In this document: positions 8,446-17,446 of the stretch, piece by piece
Position numbering within the stretch: the stretch's first letter is position 1
How the letters are laid out: every line of letters begins with the position of its first letter
Source: Dysgonomonas sp. UBA7710
GTDB taxonomy: Bacteria > Bacteroidota > Bacteroidia > Bacteroidales > Dysgonomonadaceae
Direction of reading: 5' to 3'
Length of the DNA: 64,000 bases
Assembly: GCF_002482385.1 (NCBI RefSeq)
Contig: NZ_DLFW01000045.1
Span: forward strand, 112,411-176,410
Position numbers and translations under genes: made by a program
The notes under the pieces: generated by a model
Database searches by the model: none
Told to the model about the DNA's origin: nothing
The model's input: only the letters and a program-made list of their open reading frames with translations

Positions 8446-9288
8446 ATGACTGACACAACGAATATAGGACTAGTATTGGAAGGCGGTGGTATGCGCGGGG
8501 TTTTTACTTGTGGTGTGCTCGACTATTTTATGGATAATAACATAACGTTTCCATATGCAATCGGGGTATCTGCGGGTGCATGCAACGGACTGTCTTACAT
8601 GTCAAAACAGCGGGGACGTGCCAAATACAGCAATATCGATTTGTTGGCCAAATATAAATATATAGGATTCAAGCATTATATCAAGAAGCGCAATATCATG
8701 GATTTTGACTTATTATTCCATGAATTCCCCGACAATATAATTCCTTACGATTATGAAGCCTATTTTTCTTCTCCTGCCCGTTTCGAAATGGTGACGTCCA
8801 ATTGCCTGACGGGAAAAGCGGAATATTACGAAGAGAAAAGCAATAAGGAACGTGTTATAGACATTGTTAAGGCTTCGAGCAGCCTGCCTCTGTTATGCCC
8901 CATCACATATGTAGACGATATTCCGATGCTCGATGGAGGTATCTGCGATTCTGTACCGGTTGCCCGGGCAATGGAACAGGGATACAGCAAAAATGTTGTG
9001 GTCCTTACGCGTAATAAAGGCTATCGTAAGGAAGGCAAGGATATAAAAATACCTTCTTTCATATATCGTAAATATCCGGCTATGCGTGAGGCATTAAGTA
9101 ACCGGAATAGCTTGTATAACGCCCAGCTCGATTTAGTTGATAAACTGGAAGAAGAAGGGCAAATATTCGTCATCCGTCCGAAAGAACCCATATTGGTAGA
9201 CCGCATCGAAAAGGATGTGGATAAGCTGACTTCTTTATATGAGCAAGGGTATGGATGCGGAAAGGATATCTATACTATGAATCTTTAA
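8446..9288 (+). CDS. Patatin-like phospholipase
   Basis: A 280-residue protein of the patatin family, predicted lipid acyl hydrolase, without a signal peptide. The oxyanion motif GGGMRG is at residues 13-18, the nucleophile elbow GVSAG contains Ser42, and the catalytic-dyad Asp sits in DGGICD near residue 165. The C-terminal part (KGYRKEG..RKYPAM onward) resembles the YjjU group of patatins. All catalytic elements are present, so an active enzyme is expected. The substrate is unknown. It stands as a single gene before the xylose operon. Confidence 0.9.
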   Translation: MTDTTNIGLVLEGGGMRGVFTCGVLDYFMDNNITFPYAIGVSAGACNGLSYMSKQRGRAKYSNIDLLAKYKYIGFKHYIKKRNIMDFDLLFHEFPDNIIPYDYEAYFSSPARFEMVTSNCLTGKAEYYEEKSNKERVIDIVKASSSLPLLCPITYVDDIPMLDGGICDSVPVARAMEQGYSKNVVVLTRNKGYRKEGKDIKIPSFIYRKYPAMREALSNRNSLYNAQLDLVDKLEEEGQIFVIRPKEPILVDRIEKDVDKLTSLYEQGYGCGKDIYTMNL

Positions 9289-9355
9289 ATAAAAAATACG
9301 CTTACCTTATTGTTTTTTTTAACATATATCTACAAATCGCATTGTTACTTGTAAC

Positions 9356-9373
9356 TTCTTTTGTACAAAAGAA
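9356..9373. promoter_or_regulatory. 18-bp perfect palindrome upstream of the xylose regulator
   Basis: TTCTTTTGTACAAAAGAA is fully self-complementary and lies 163 bp before the Nudix regulator gene. It is a candidate operator or a short terminator-like structure for the patatin gene. Nearby AAGAATAC (9369-9376) and GTATTCTT (9403-9410) add a second inverted repeat. Confidence 0.45.
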
Positions 9374-9453
9374 TACTTAATGTATTTAGTACAATATGGA
9401 TGGTATTCTTATTGTCTGATGTATGATATTTAAATGTCAGTATTACAAATATT

Positions 9454-9509
9454 TACGATAATATTTTATTCTGAAATATTCTAATATGAAAATATTATTC
9501 GTACTTTCG
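9454..9509 (+). promoter_or_regulatory. Inverted repeat and promoter region of the xylose operon
   Basis: The arms TACGATAATATTTTATT (9454-9470) and its near-complement at 9483-9503 (AATATGAAAATATTATTCGTA read on the plus strand differs by a one-base indel and one insertion) form a large imperfect palindrome. It runs directly into TACTTTCG (9502-9509), which is one base from the -7 consensus TAnnTTTG. This is the most likely operator/promoter for the regulator and the xyl genes. The assignment is inference. Confidence 0.5.
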
Positions 9510-9536
9510 TGCATCACATTCTATGATTAAGATACC

Positions 9537-10253
9537 ATGAAAGCAAATTTTATCCATACATATGTATCAGTAGACTGTGTTGTCTTTGGCTTTGAAGACG
9601 ATCAGCTAAACATTCTCCTTGTTCAGCGTGGTGCTGATAAAAAGGGGGTGAAGGATCTGAAATTACCCGGAAGCCTTATATATAACGAAGAAGATGTAGA
9701 TGATGCCGCTCACAGGGTTCTTTTTGAATTGACGGGAATCAAACGGATGTCATTGAAGCAATTCCGCTGTTTCGCCTCGCCCGATCGTACAAAGAATCCG
9801 GACGATGTAAAATGGCTCGATGTAGCCTATCAGCCCAATATAAACAGATTGATAACCGTTGCTTATCTCTCTCTTTGCAAGGTAGACCGGAAACTCAACA
9901 ATATATCCAAGTATAAGCTGACAGAGTGGTGTCCTATCAACAAGCTGCCGCAAATGCCGTTCGATCATAATCAGATTGTGAAGGAATCCCTCACCGAGAT
10001 CCGCCAATGGATAGAATTTGATCCCGCAATTGTTTTCGAACTACTCCCTCAGAAATTTACAATAAGCCAGTTACATAAATTGTATGAGGCAATCTACAAT
10101 AAAGCGATCGATATACGCAATTTTCATAAAAAGGTAGCTGCAATGCCGTATGTTATGGCATTGGAGGAGAGGCAGAAAGATGTTTCTCACCGGGCTGCCC
10201 GCTTCTATAAATTCGACAAAAAGGAGTATAATAAAAGAAAGACTAGTATATAA
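9537..10253 (+). CDS. NrtR-family (Nudix plus winged helix) regulator of xylose genes
   Basis: A 238-residue regulator. The Nudix fold covers about residues 8-150 and a winged-helix DNA-binding domain about residues 155-225 (FTISQLHKLYEAIYNKAID). The Nudix box is degenerate: after G-x5-E the RExxEE core reads RVLFEL, so the metal-binding glutamates are largely lost and the domain should act as a sensor rather than a hydrolase. Families of this type control arabinose (AraR) and xylose genes in Bacteroides (established for AraR; xylose by gene neighbourhood, from memory). Its position directly before xylB-xylA-xylE supports control by xylose or a derivative. Confidence 0.82.
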   Translation: MKANFIHTYVSVDCVVFGFEDDQLNILLVQRGADKKGVKDLKLPGSLIYNEEDVDDAAHRVLFELTGIKRMSLKQFRCFASPDRTKNPDDVKWLDVAYQPNINRLITVAYLSLCKVDRKLNNISKYKLTEWCPINKLPQMPFDHNQIVKESLTEIRQWIEFDPAIVFELLPQKFTISQLHKLYEAIYNKAIDIRNFHKKVAAMPYVMALEERQKDVSHRAARFYKFDKKEYNKRKTSI

Positions 10254-10269
10254 TCTGCCTCTCTGGCTA

Positions 10270-10285
10270 TTCCCCATCTGGGGAA
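10270..10285 (+). other. Intercistronic hairpin between the regulator and xylB
   Basis: TTCCCC (10270-10275), ATCT loop, GGGGAA (10280-10285), with outer GGCTA/AGGGGGCT pairing possible. It ends 25 bp before the xylB start and has no strong T run, so it may be a processing or mRNA-stability element that uncouples regulator and enzyme levels. Confidence 0.45.
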
Positions 10286-10310
10286 CAGGGGGCTAATAAT
10301 TTTGAAAAAC

Positions 10311-11789
10311 ATGTATTTATTAGGTTACGACATAGGCAGTTCGTCTGTAAAAGCCTGTCTGGTAAAAGCCGATACAGGCAAGATTGTTGCATCGGATTTT
10401 TTCCCGAAAGAAGAAATGAAAATCACCGCGGTAAAATCAGGTTGGGCGGAACAAGACCCTGCCGACTGGTGGAAAAACCTGAAACTGGCCCATCAATCGG
10501 TAATGCAGAAAGCCGGGGCTAAGGGAGAGGATATTCAGGCCATAGGTATTACCTGGCAGATGCATGGATTGGTATTGGTAGATAAGGACAAAAATGTGCT
10601 GCGTCCTTCCATTATCTGGTGCGATAGCCGTGCCGTGCCGTATGGCGAAAAAGCCTTTAAGTCGATAGGTGAAGAAAAATGCCTTTCTCATTTGCTGAAC
10701 TCTCCGGGTAATTTTACCGCTTCCAAATTGGCATGGGTAAAAGAAAACGAACCACAAGTATTTGAAAAAATAGATAAACTGATGCTTCCCGGCGACTATA
10801 TCGGCATGAAACTTACAGGAGATATAGTTGTAACTATCGAGGGTATGTCGGAAGGTATTTTCTGGGATTTCAAAACAAATGCATTGTCGGAAGACGTACT
10901 CAACTATTATGGAATACCGAAAAGCTTTTTCCCGGAGATAAAACCAATATTCGGTGTACAGGGAAATGTGTCGGCTGAGGCTGCCAGAGAACTGGGACTG
11001 AAGGAAGGTACCCCCGTTTCTTACCGTGCAGGCGACCAGCCTAACAATGCCCTGTCTCTGAACGTATTCGAACCGGGAGAAATTGCATCTACGGCGGGTA
11101 CATCGGGTGTTGTATATGGTGTATTGGATCAACTCAATTACGATAAGCTTTCGCGTGTAAATACATTCGCGCATGTTAATTATACTACGGATATGATCCG
11201 CCTGGGAGTTTTGCTATGCATTAACGGTACAGGTATCCTCAATTCGTGGCTGAAGCGTAATCTGGCATTGGAAGGCCTTTCGTATACAGATATGAACAAT
11301 CTGGCTGCTCAATCACCGGTCGGAGCCAAAGGGCTAAGTATAATTCCGTTTGGCAACGGGGCAGAGCGTGTTCTCGAGAATCAGGATGTAAATTGTTCTG
11401 TACACGGTATCAATTTCAATATACATGACAAGAGGGATGTACTTCGTGCCGCTCAGGAAGGCATCGTGTTCTCATACGAATACGGAATGGAGATAATGCG
11501 CGAAATGGGGATGGATATCCATACGATAAAAGCCGGTTATGCCAATATGTTCCTCAGTCCTGTTTTCGCGCAAACGCTTGCCAGTGTGAGTGGAGCAACC
11601 ATAGAACTCTACAATACGGACGGTGCTGCCGGAGCTGCAAAAGGCGCGGGTATCGGTATCGGGCTGTACGCATCGAATAAAGAGGCTTTCGCTTCGCTCG
11701 AAAAATTGTCGGTGATAGAACCGGATGCAGTTCATAAGGCGGAATACAGGGAAGCTTATGAACGTTGGAAAAGTCTTGTGGCAAAATAA
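10311..11789 (+). CDS. xylB: Xylulokinase
   Basis: A 492-residue FGGY-family kinase that phosphorylates D-xylulose to xylulose 5-phosphate in the cytoplasm. The N-terminal phosphate-binding motif is LLGYDIGSSSVKA, the substrate region contains TWQMHGLV and IIWCDSRA, AGDQPNNA lies mid-protein, and GGAKGAGIG-like ATP-binding glycines (GAAGAAKGAGIGIG) occur near residue 450. The start is put at ATG 10311, since relatives begin MYLLGYDIG. A TTG three codons upstream is in frame but unlikely. It forms an operon with xylA (33-bp gap) and xylE. Confidence 0.93.
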   Translation: MYLLGYDIGSSSVKACLVKADTGKIVASDFFPKEEMKITAVKSGWAEQDPADWWKNLKLAHQSVMQKAGAKGEDIQAIGITWQMHGLVLVDKDKNVLRPSIIWCDSRAVPYGEKAFKSIGEEKCLSHLLNSPGNFTASKLAWVKENEPQVFEKIDKLMLPGDYIGMKLTGDIVVTIEGMSEGIFWDFKTNALSEDVLNYYGIPKSFFPEIKPIFGVQGNVSAEAARELGLKEGTPVSYRAGDQPNNALSLNVFEPGEIASTAGTSGVVYGVLDQLNYDKLSRVNTFAHVNYTTDMIRLGVLLCINGTGILNSWLKRNLALEGLSYTDMNNLAAQSPVGAKGLSIIPFGNGAERVLENQDVNCSVHGINFNIHDKRDVLRAAQEGIVFSYEYGMEIMREMGMDIHTIKAGYANMFLSPVFAQTLASVSGATIELYNTDGAAGAAKGAGIGIGLYASNKEAFASLEKLSVIEPDAVHKAEYREAYERWKSLVAK

Positions 11790-11822
11790 ACATTATTATT
11801 TACTTAAATAACATCTTTAATT

Positions 11823-13151
11823 ATGGAAATTTTAAAAGGAACAAAAGAATTCTTTCCGGGAATCGGAAAAATCAAATTTGAAGGAAAAGAGAGCAAAAAC
11901 CCGTTGGCTTATCGTTTCTACGATGAGAATAAAGTAGTAATGGGTAAGAGCATGAAAGACTGGATGCGTTTTGCTATGGCATACTGGCATACATTGTGCG
12001 CTAACGGCGGCGATCCGTTCGGCGGGGCAACTATCCATCATCCGTGGAATATCGGCAATGATGCTATCAGCAATGCCAAATACAAAATGGATGCGGCTTT
12101 CGAATTTATGACTAAAATGGGAATACCATACTATTGCTTCCATGATGTAGACTTGGTAGACGCAGGTAATTCCTGGACAGAGTATGAAAAGAATCTGCAA
12201 ACTATCGTAGATTATGCTAAAGAAAAGCAAGCGGCTTCAGGTATTAAACTGTTGTGGGGTACAGCGAATGTATTCAGCCATGAACGTTATATGAACGGTG
12301 CTTCTACAAATCCTGACTTTAATGTTGTTGCATGTGCCGCGACTCAGGTAAAGAACGCGATTGACGCTACTATTGCTTTGGGTGGTTCTAACTATGTGTT
12401 CTGGGGTGGCCGTGAAGGTTATATGAGCTTATTGAATACAGATATGAAACGTGAAAAGGAGCACCTTGCACGCTTCCTGTCAATGTCTCGTGACTATGCC
12501 CGCAAACAAGGATTTACCGGTACATTCCTGATTGAACCTAAACCGATGGAACCAACTAAACACCAGTATGACTTCGATACAGAGACTGTTATCGGATTCC
12601 TTCGCAACTATGGTTTGGAAAAAGATTTCAAAGTAAATATCGAGGTTAACCATGCTACACTGGCAGGTCACACATTCGAACATGAATTACAGGCTGCCGT
12701 TGATGCCGGGCTTCTGGGTAGTATCGACGCTAATCGTGGCGACCATCAGAATGGGTGGGATACAGACCAGTTCCCTATCGACCTGTACGATCTGGCTCAG
12801 GCCTGGCTGGTATTGCTTCCGGCAGGAGGTCTTGGTAATGGCGGTGTTAACTTCGATGCTAAAATCCGTCGTAATTCAACAGACAGGGACGATTTGTTCA
12901 TTGCGCACATTTCGGGTATGGATGTATTTGCCCGTGGCCTTTTGATCGCTGCTGATATCCTTGAAAAATCTGATTATAAGAAACTTCGTCAGACTCGTTA
13001 TGCTTCTTTCGACAATGGAGATGGTAAAGCATTCGAAGATGGTAAACTGACTCTTGAAGACTTACGCACAATTGCCCATAAAGTTGGCGAACCGAAACAA
13101 ATAAGCGGCAAGCAGGAACTTTACGAAGCTATTGTAAACATGTATATTTAA
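11823..13151 (+). CDS. xylA: Xylose isomerase
   Basis: A 442-residue class II (long-form) xylose isomerase converting D-xylose to D-xylulose. The catalytic His/Asp pair is in YYCFHDVDLVDAG (about residue 100), metal and substrate residues are in VFWGGREGY, FLIEPKPMEPTKHQYDFD and NVEVNHATLAGHTFEHEL-type segments, and GSIDANRGDHQNGWDTDQFP is the usual metal-site motif. Length is standard. It lies between xylB and xylE in the order usual for Bacteroides. Confidence 0.96.
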   Translation: MEILKGTKEFFPGIGKIKFEGKESKNPLAYRFYDENKVVMGKSMKDWMRFAMAYWHTLCANGGDPFGGATIHHPWNIGNDAISNAKYKMDAAFEFMTKMGIPYYCFHDVDLVDAGNSWTEYEKNLQTIVDYAKEKQAASGIKLLWGTANVFSHERYMNGASTNPDFNVVACAATQVKNAIDATIALGGSNYVFWGGREGYMSLLNTDMKREKEHLARFLSMSRDYARKQGFTGTFLIEPKPMEPTKHQYDFDTETVIGFLRNYGLEKDFKVNIEVNHATLAGHTFEHELQAAVDAGLLGSIDANRGDHQNGWDTDQFPIDLYDLAQAWLVLLPAGGLGNGGVNFDAKIRRNSTDRDDLFIAHISGMDVFARGLLIAADILEKSDYKKLRQTRYASFDNGDGKAFEDGKLTLEDLRTIAHKVGEPKQISGKQELYEAIVNMYI

Positions 13152-13153
13152 AA

Positions 13154-13223
13154 TACAGATACAAGTAAACGAGATACAAGTAAACAAGTAAGGCTTGTAT
13201 CTCGTGTCTTGTCAACTTGTTAA
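13154..13223. repeat. Short degenerate repeat tract between xylA and xylE
   Basis: A tract of the word family GATACAAG/TAAACGA/TTGTATCTCG/TCTTGTCAACTTG with self-complementary halves (ACAAGTAAACGAGATACAAG against CTTGTATCTCGTGTCTTGT-type sequence), able to fold on itself within the operon mRNA. Confidence 0.65.
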
Positions 13224-13237
13224 CTAACAAAGAACCA

Positions 13238-14794
13238 ATGAATAACGAAGTAAGTAAATCATATACCATAAAACTCACCCTCATAGCCACCCTTGGAGGT
13301 CTGCTGTTCGGATACGATACGGCGGTAATATCGGGTACTGTGGAGTCGTTGAGGCATTTTTTTATAGACCCTATGGGCTTACCTCTCAACGAAGCAAATG
13401 CAATGGAGGGGTTTGTAATAAGCAGTGCGCTGATAGGCTGTATCTTTGGAGCGGCGGTCGCAGGCTGGGTAAGCCAGACATTCGGCCGTAGAAAAGCATT
13501 ATTTGCGGCTGCCATCCTGTTCTTATTAGCAGCTATTGGTTCGGCATGGCCCGAAATAGGCTTCCGTATGCCTAGCGAAAGCGACCATTCATTTGTATAT
13601 CATTTTGTATTTTACCGTATAATAGGCGGGGTAGGAGTAGGTATAGCTTCAATGGTGTCGCCTATGTACATCGCCGAGATCGCTCCACCGGATAAACGGG
13701 GAAGTCTTGTCGGCCTCAATCAGTTTGCTATCATTTTCGGTATGCTAGTCGTGTATTTTGTCAATTACTTTATCGCTAAACAAGGCGATACCGAATGGCT
13801 GCATACTACAGGCTGGAGATATATGTTTGCCTCATTGGCAATTCCTTCCGCCATCTTTTTTGTATTATTATTTGCTGCCCCTGAAACTCCGCGTTGGCTG
13901 GTAATGAAAGGGCGTATACAACAGGCAGAAGGTATTCTGACTAAACTGGTTGGCCGTGCGATGGCTAAAACGGAAATAGAAGATATCAGGCATAGCTTCG
14001 ATAAAGAAGAGGCTGTATCTCTTAAACCATATTACAGGTTTATGATGACATGGCTGATACTGTTTGTTGTCGGTATCATTTCCCTTTCACTGGCGGGAGT
14101 TCCAAGCGCATTGGAAATATCTATGATTGTAAGCTTCCTTATAGCACTGTATGTTCCTGTAAAATCGTATGGGTTCCTTATCATAATGACTGGTGTCTTG
14201 CTGTCCGCATTCCAGCAGTTCGTAGGTATCAACGTAGTGTTGTATTACGCTCCTGAAATATTCAAGAGTATGGGATCGGGTACCGACTCGGCGTTATTGC
14301 AGACAATTATTGTTGGTATCATCAACCTGTCGTTTACTGTACTGGCTATCCTGACAGTAGACAAATTCGGACGTAAACCGTTGCTGATAACGGGTGCTTT
14401 AGTAATGGCTGTATCTATGATCGGTCTGGGAACATCTTTCTCACAGGGACTTCCGGGAGGACTTAAGCTTGTATTCATGCTCACTTACACAGCCGGGTTT
14501 GCCATGTCGTGGGGGCCTGTTTGCTGGGTGATGCTGGCAGAGATATTCCCTAACTCGGTTCGTTCCAGTGTAATGTCTATTGCCGTAGCTGCACAATGGG
14601 TATCGAACTTCCTTATTTCGTGGACATTTCCTATCATGGACAAGAACGATACATTGGTGGGTCTGTTCAATCACGGATTCTCATACTGGGTTTATGGGGC
14701 ATTGGCGATTCTTGCAGCATTGTTTGTATGGAAGCGTTTGCCGGAGACAAAAGGAAAGACATTGGAGGATATGGAGAAGCTCTGGAAGAAGTAA
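13238..14794 (+). CDS. xylE: D-xylose:H+ symporter, MFS sugar porter family
   Basis: A 518-residue inner-membrane transporter importing xylose. Sugar-porter signatures are present: GGLLFGYDTAVISGT at the N-terminus, FGRRKA in loop 2-3, PETPRWLVMKGR before the central loop, QQFVGINVVLYYAPEIF in TM7, DKFGRKPL in loop 8-9 and PETKGKTLEDME at the C-terminus. The start is taken at ATG 13238; a TTG at 13217 lies inside the repeat tract. Unusually, two extra hydrophobic stretches (about residues 270-320) lie between the central loop and TM7, implying 14 rather than 12 membrane segments. Third enzyme-class gene of the xyl operon. Confidence 0.92.
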   Translation: MNNEVSKSYTIKLTLIATLGGLLFGYDTAVISGTVESLRHFFIDPMGLPLNEANAMEGFVISSALIGCIFGAAVAGWVSQTFGRRKALFAAAILFLLAAIGSAWPEIGFRMPSESDHSFVYHFVFYRIIGGVGVGIASMVSPMYIAEIAPPDKRGSLVGLNQFAIIFGMLVVYFVNYFIAKQGDTEWLHTTGWRYMFASLAIPSAIFFVLLFAAPETPRWLVMKGRIQQAEGILTKLVGRAMAKTEIEDIRHSFDKEEAVSLKPYYRFMMTWLILFVVGIISLSLAGVPSALEISMIVSFLIALYVPVKSYGFLIIMTGVLLSAFQQFVGINVVLYYAPEIFKSMGSGTDSALLQTIIVGIINLSFTVLAILTVDKFGRKPLLITGALVMAVSMIGLGTSFSQGLPGGLKLVFMLTYTAGFAMSWGPVCWVMLAEIFPNSVRSSVMSIAVAAQWVSNFLISWTFPIMDKNDTLVGLFNHGFSYWVYGALAILAALFVWKRLPETKGKTLEDMEKLWKK

Positions 14795-14825
14795 GGATAT
14801 AAGATTTAATCTTTTTAGTTAATAA

Positions 14826-14864
14826 AAAAAGCAGAAGGAACCCAAACGTATCCTTCTGCTTTTT
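14826..14864. terminator. Bidirectional terminator between xylE and exuT
   Basis: GCAGAAGGA (14831-14839) pairs with TCCTTCTGC (14851-14859), flanked by a run of A on the left and a run of T on the right, so it can end both converging transcripts. Confidence 0.9.
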
Positions 14865-14887
14865 GTTTTATATATTATCGTATCCGG

Positions 14888-16318
14888 TTAAATATTATCG
14901 ATTGGTTTATACTTAGGAACTAATGATTTCATTATGACCCAACCTATAAGATAAGCAACAGCACACACACAGAAAATAATAAAGTAACCTGCCGGTTTTC
15001 CTTCAAATCCCATAAATGTCATTTGAGTTTCATCTGCATATACAAACAAATTACCTGCCGATTTCTGCAATATCATGGAGCCGATACCTCCGGCCATGCC
15101 TCCAATACCCGTAATGGATGCAATCGCCCCTTTAGGGAACATATCGCCTACGGTAGAGAAGATGTTGGCCGACCATGACTGGTGCGCAGCGCCTCCGATA
15201 CCGATCATTATCACAGGCAGCCATGGAGAAATTGTGCCTAGCGGTTGTGCGAATAAGACCACTAGCGGGAAGAATGCGAATATTAACATCGCCCTCATTC
15301 GTGCGGCATATGGGTTCAATCCTGTTTTATTCATGATGATAGTCGGCAATTTTCCACCGAAAATGGATAACATGGTAATCGCATACAGTGTAAAGATTAA
15401 CGCTATTCCCAGTCCCTCGGAAGTTTTGATGCCAAACTGTGTATTCAGGTAAGATGGAGTCCAGAAGAGGAAGAACCACCATACTCCATCGGTCATGAAT
15501 TTACCGATAGCGAAAGACCATGTCTGCTTATAAGAGAAGCATTTCCAGAAAGGAATCTTTTTTTCTTCTTCCTCTTTCCCGGTATCTACTGTACCATTTT
15601 CATGTTTGTCTTGCTCGATGTATTCAAGTTCGGCTTTATTAACATGTTTGCTTCTCGCCGGAGCATCATAAAGGAATACCCAGAATCCCATCCAGATAAA
15701 GCCAAGAGCACCGATAACAATAAAGGCCATTTCCCATCCCCAGAATTTAGCTAATACAGGGATGCTTAAAGGTGCAATTAATGCACCGATCGAAGCTCCG
15801 GCATTGAATATTGAAGTGGCATAAGCGCGGTCCTTTTTAGGAAAGTACTCTGCCGTAACCTTTATGGCAGCGGGGAAGTTTCCGGCTTCTCCCAATGCAA
15901 GCACGCAACGGGCAAACAGGAAAGCATACATACTTACAGTTGCAATCACAACTGCTATATCCCCTGTTGCTGCTGCCAGTTCGGCCGCACTATGCAATCC
16001 TACATAAGATTCGGTTATAATTCCGCAGACTGCATGAAGACATGCACCCACAGACCATATACCAATGGCCCAGAGGAATCCCTTTTTACTACCCATCCAG
16101 TCTATAAAGCGCCCTGCAAACAACATGCATGCAGCGTATACGATGGAGAATACTGCTGTGATAGTACCATAATGAGATTCATCCCAATGGAACTCCGGTT
16201 TAATAAATTCATCCCAGGTGAGTGATAATACTTGTCTGTCGAGATAATTAATCGTCGTGGCAAAGAAAAGCATTACACAGATGGTCCACCTGTAATTTGT
16301 CATTTTTTGATTACTCAT
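14888..16318 (-). CDS. exuT: Hexuronate transporter, MFS anion:cation symporter family
   Basis: A 476-residue 12-TM inner-membrane protein of the ACS branch of the MFS. The N-terminus YRWTICVMLFFATTINYLDRQVLS and the GEAGNFPAAIKVTAEYFPKKDRA segment are typical of the ExuT/glucarate-type transporters. It should import glucuronate and/or galacturonate. It is the last gene of the long hexuronate operon (21 bp after kdgA), which fixes its role well. It ends against the shared terminator with xylE. Confidence 0.9.
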   Translation of the reverse strand: MSNQKMTNYRWTICVMLFFATTINYLDRQVLSLTWDEFIKPEFHWDESHYGTITAVFSIVYAACMLFAGRFIDWMGSKKGFLWAIGIWSVGACLHAVCGIITESYVGLHSAAELAAATGDIAVVIATVSMYAFLFARCVLALGEAGNFPAAIKVTAEYFPKKDRAYATSIFNAGASIGALIAPLSIPVLAKFWGWEMAFIVIGALGFIWMGFWVFLYDAPARSKHVNKAELEYIEQDKHENGTVDTGKEEEEKKIPFWKCFSYKQTWSFAIGKFMTDGVWWFFLFWTPSYLNTQFGIKTSEGLGIALIFTLYAITMLSIFGGKLPTIIMNKTGLNPYAARMRAMLIFAFFPLVVLFAQPLGTISPWLPVIMIGIGGAAHQSWSANIFSTVGDMFPKGAIASITGIGGMAGGIGSMILQKSAGNLFVYADETQMTFMGFEGKPAGYFIIFCVCAVAYLIGWVIMKSLVPKYKPIDNI

Positions 16319-16339
16319 GGAATTGTTTTAAGATTTATA

Positions 16340-17005
16340 TTATTTCCTGATTTTAGCTATTATTGCTAATGCTTCTTTGCACATTTCGGTTATTTTGCTC
16401 CAGTCTTTTGCTGCAATTACATCTTTAGGAAACAGGTTAGATCCCATACCTACACAGGTCACTCCGGCTCCGAACCATTTACTCAGATTCTCTTCGGTGG
16501 GAGTTACGCCGCCTGTTACCATTAAGCTCGACCATGGCATAGGTGCTTTTATTCCTTTTACAAAAGCGGGGCCTACAACATCGCCCGGAAAAACTTTTAC
16601 AACTTCCGCTCCCAGTTCCTGTGCATAACCTACCTCCGATACGGAGCCACAACCGGGTATATATGCCACCTGACGGCGGTTACATACTTTAAAAATATCC
16701 GGATTGAGCAATGGACCTACCACAAAGTTAGCCCCGAGCTGTAAAAATAAAGAAGCGGTACCTGCATCAACAATTGAGCCGATACCGAGTATCATATCCG
16801 GACATTCTTTTGCTGCCCATTTGTTTAGTTCGCCGAATATCTCGTGAGCAAAATCTCCACGGTTAGTGAATTCGAAAGCCCGTACTCCACCTTCATAACA
16901 AGCTTTCAGTACTTGCTTGGATGTTTCGAGGTCGCTATGGTAAAATACCGGTACCATTCCGGTTTCTGCCATTACCTGGCAGGCTTTTATTCTTGAGAAA
17001 CGCAT
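16340..17005 (-). CDS. kdgA: KDPG/KHG aldolase
   Basis: A 221-residue class I aldolase splitting 2-keto-3-deoxy-6-phosphogluconate into pyruvate and glyceraldehyde 3-phosphate. The catalytic Glu region is GGVRAFEFTNRGD and the Schiff-base Lys lies in EVVKVFPGD. PGCGSVSEV and TGGVTPTEENL are further family motifs. It supplies the last step of the hexuronate pathway after kdgK. In the usual order it would directly follow kduD, but a four-helix-bundle gene and repeat tracts are inserted between them. Confidence 0.93.
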   Translation of the reverse strand: MRFSRIKACQVMAETGMVPVFYHSDLETSKQVLKACYEGGVRAFEFTNRGDFAHEIFGELNKWAAKECPDMILGIGSIVDAGTASLFLQLGANFVVGPLLNPDIFKVCNRRQVAYIPGCGSVSEVGYAQELGAEVVKVFPGDVVGPAFVKGIKAPMPWSSLMVTGGVTPTEENLSKWFGAGVTCVGMGSNLFPKDVIAAKDWSKITEMCKEALAIIAKIRK

Positions 17006-17050
17006 ATAAGTGAAAAATTAAAAGTGAAAAGTGAAAAATGGAAGAAATCT
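17006..17050. repeat. GTGAAAA heptamer tract, left flank of the four-helix-bundle gene
   Basis: Tandem degenerate heptamers of the type GTGAAAA/TTAAAAGTGAAAA followed by their complement (TTTCTCACTTAA), so a small inverted repeat. The mirror-image tract at 17447-17516 borders the other side of the gene. Confidence 0.65.
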
Positions 17051-17440
17051 TCATTTCTCACTTAATTTATTTTTTACAGTTTTAACAGATGATATCAAAA
17101 TATAAATTAGTTCGGAACAATCAGAAGCTAAACTTTCGTATTCAGATACTGATATATAGTTTGTATCTTTTAAAAGACAAATCCAATAGTCAGTTTCATT
17201 CGCTTCTTTAAGAGCAATACTTAATTTATGCACAAAGTCAGATTTGCTTTGGGCAAATTCAGCTTCTCTTATTAAAGCTCCGACTGCTGTACCACTACGC
17301 AAGACCTGTTTTGATAATACATACTCAGATTTTTCTTTTTGTAAAAACTGAATAAGATTGACTATCTTGATAGCAAAAACATAACTTTTTACTACAAGTA
17401 TTGATTTTTCTTTTCTGATTATATTTTCGTTATTATCCAT
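17051..17440 (-). CDS. Four-helix-bundle protein (23S rRNA intervening-sequence/S23 family)
   Basis: A 129-residue mostly helical protein with no signal peptide. The segment LRSGTAVGALIREAEFAQSKSDFVHKLSIALKEANETDYWICLL is the hallmark of the S23/IVP four-helix-bundle family. Related proteins are encoded in 23S rRNA intervening sequences and include the Avd accessory protein of diversity-generating retroelements. No reverse transcriptase or template repeat is visible here. It sits on the same strand inside the hexuronate operon between kduD and kdgA, bordered on both sides by GTGAAAA-type repeat tracts, and has no evident part in sugar catabolism. Function is unknown; RNA or nucleic-acid binding is conjecture. 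Confidence 0.85.
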   Translation of the reverse strand: MDNNENIIRKEKSILVVKSYVFAIKIVNLIQFLQKEKSEYVLSKQVLRSGTAVGALIREAEFAQSKSDFVHKLSIALKEANETDYWICLLKDTNYISVSEYESLASDCSELIYILISSVKTVKNKLSEK

Positions 17441-17446
17441 CTTTAA

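Noticed and set aside
13217..13237. TTG start for xylE seven codons upstream
   Set aside because: It lies in the repeat tract; the ATG at 13238 fits the family N-terminus.
17051..17440. Avd protein of a diversity-generating retroelement
   Set aside because: The fold family fits, but there is no reverse transcriptase, template repeat or variable target within the window.
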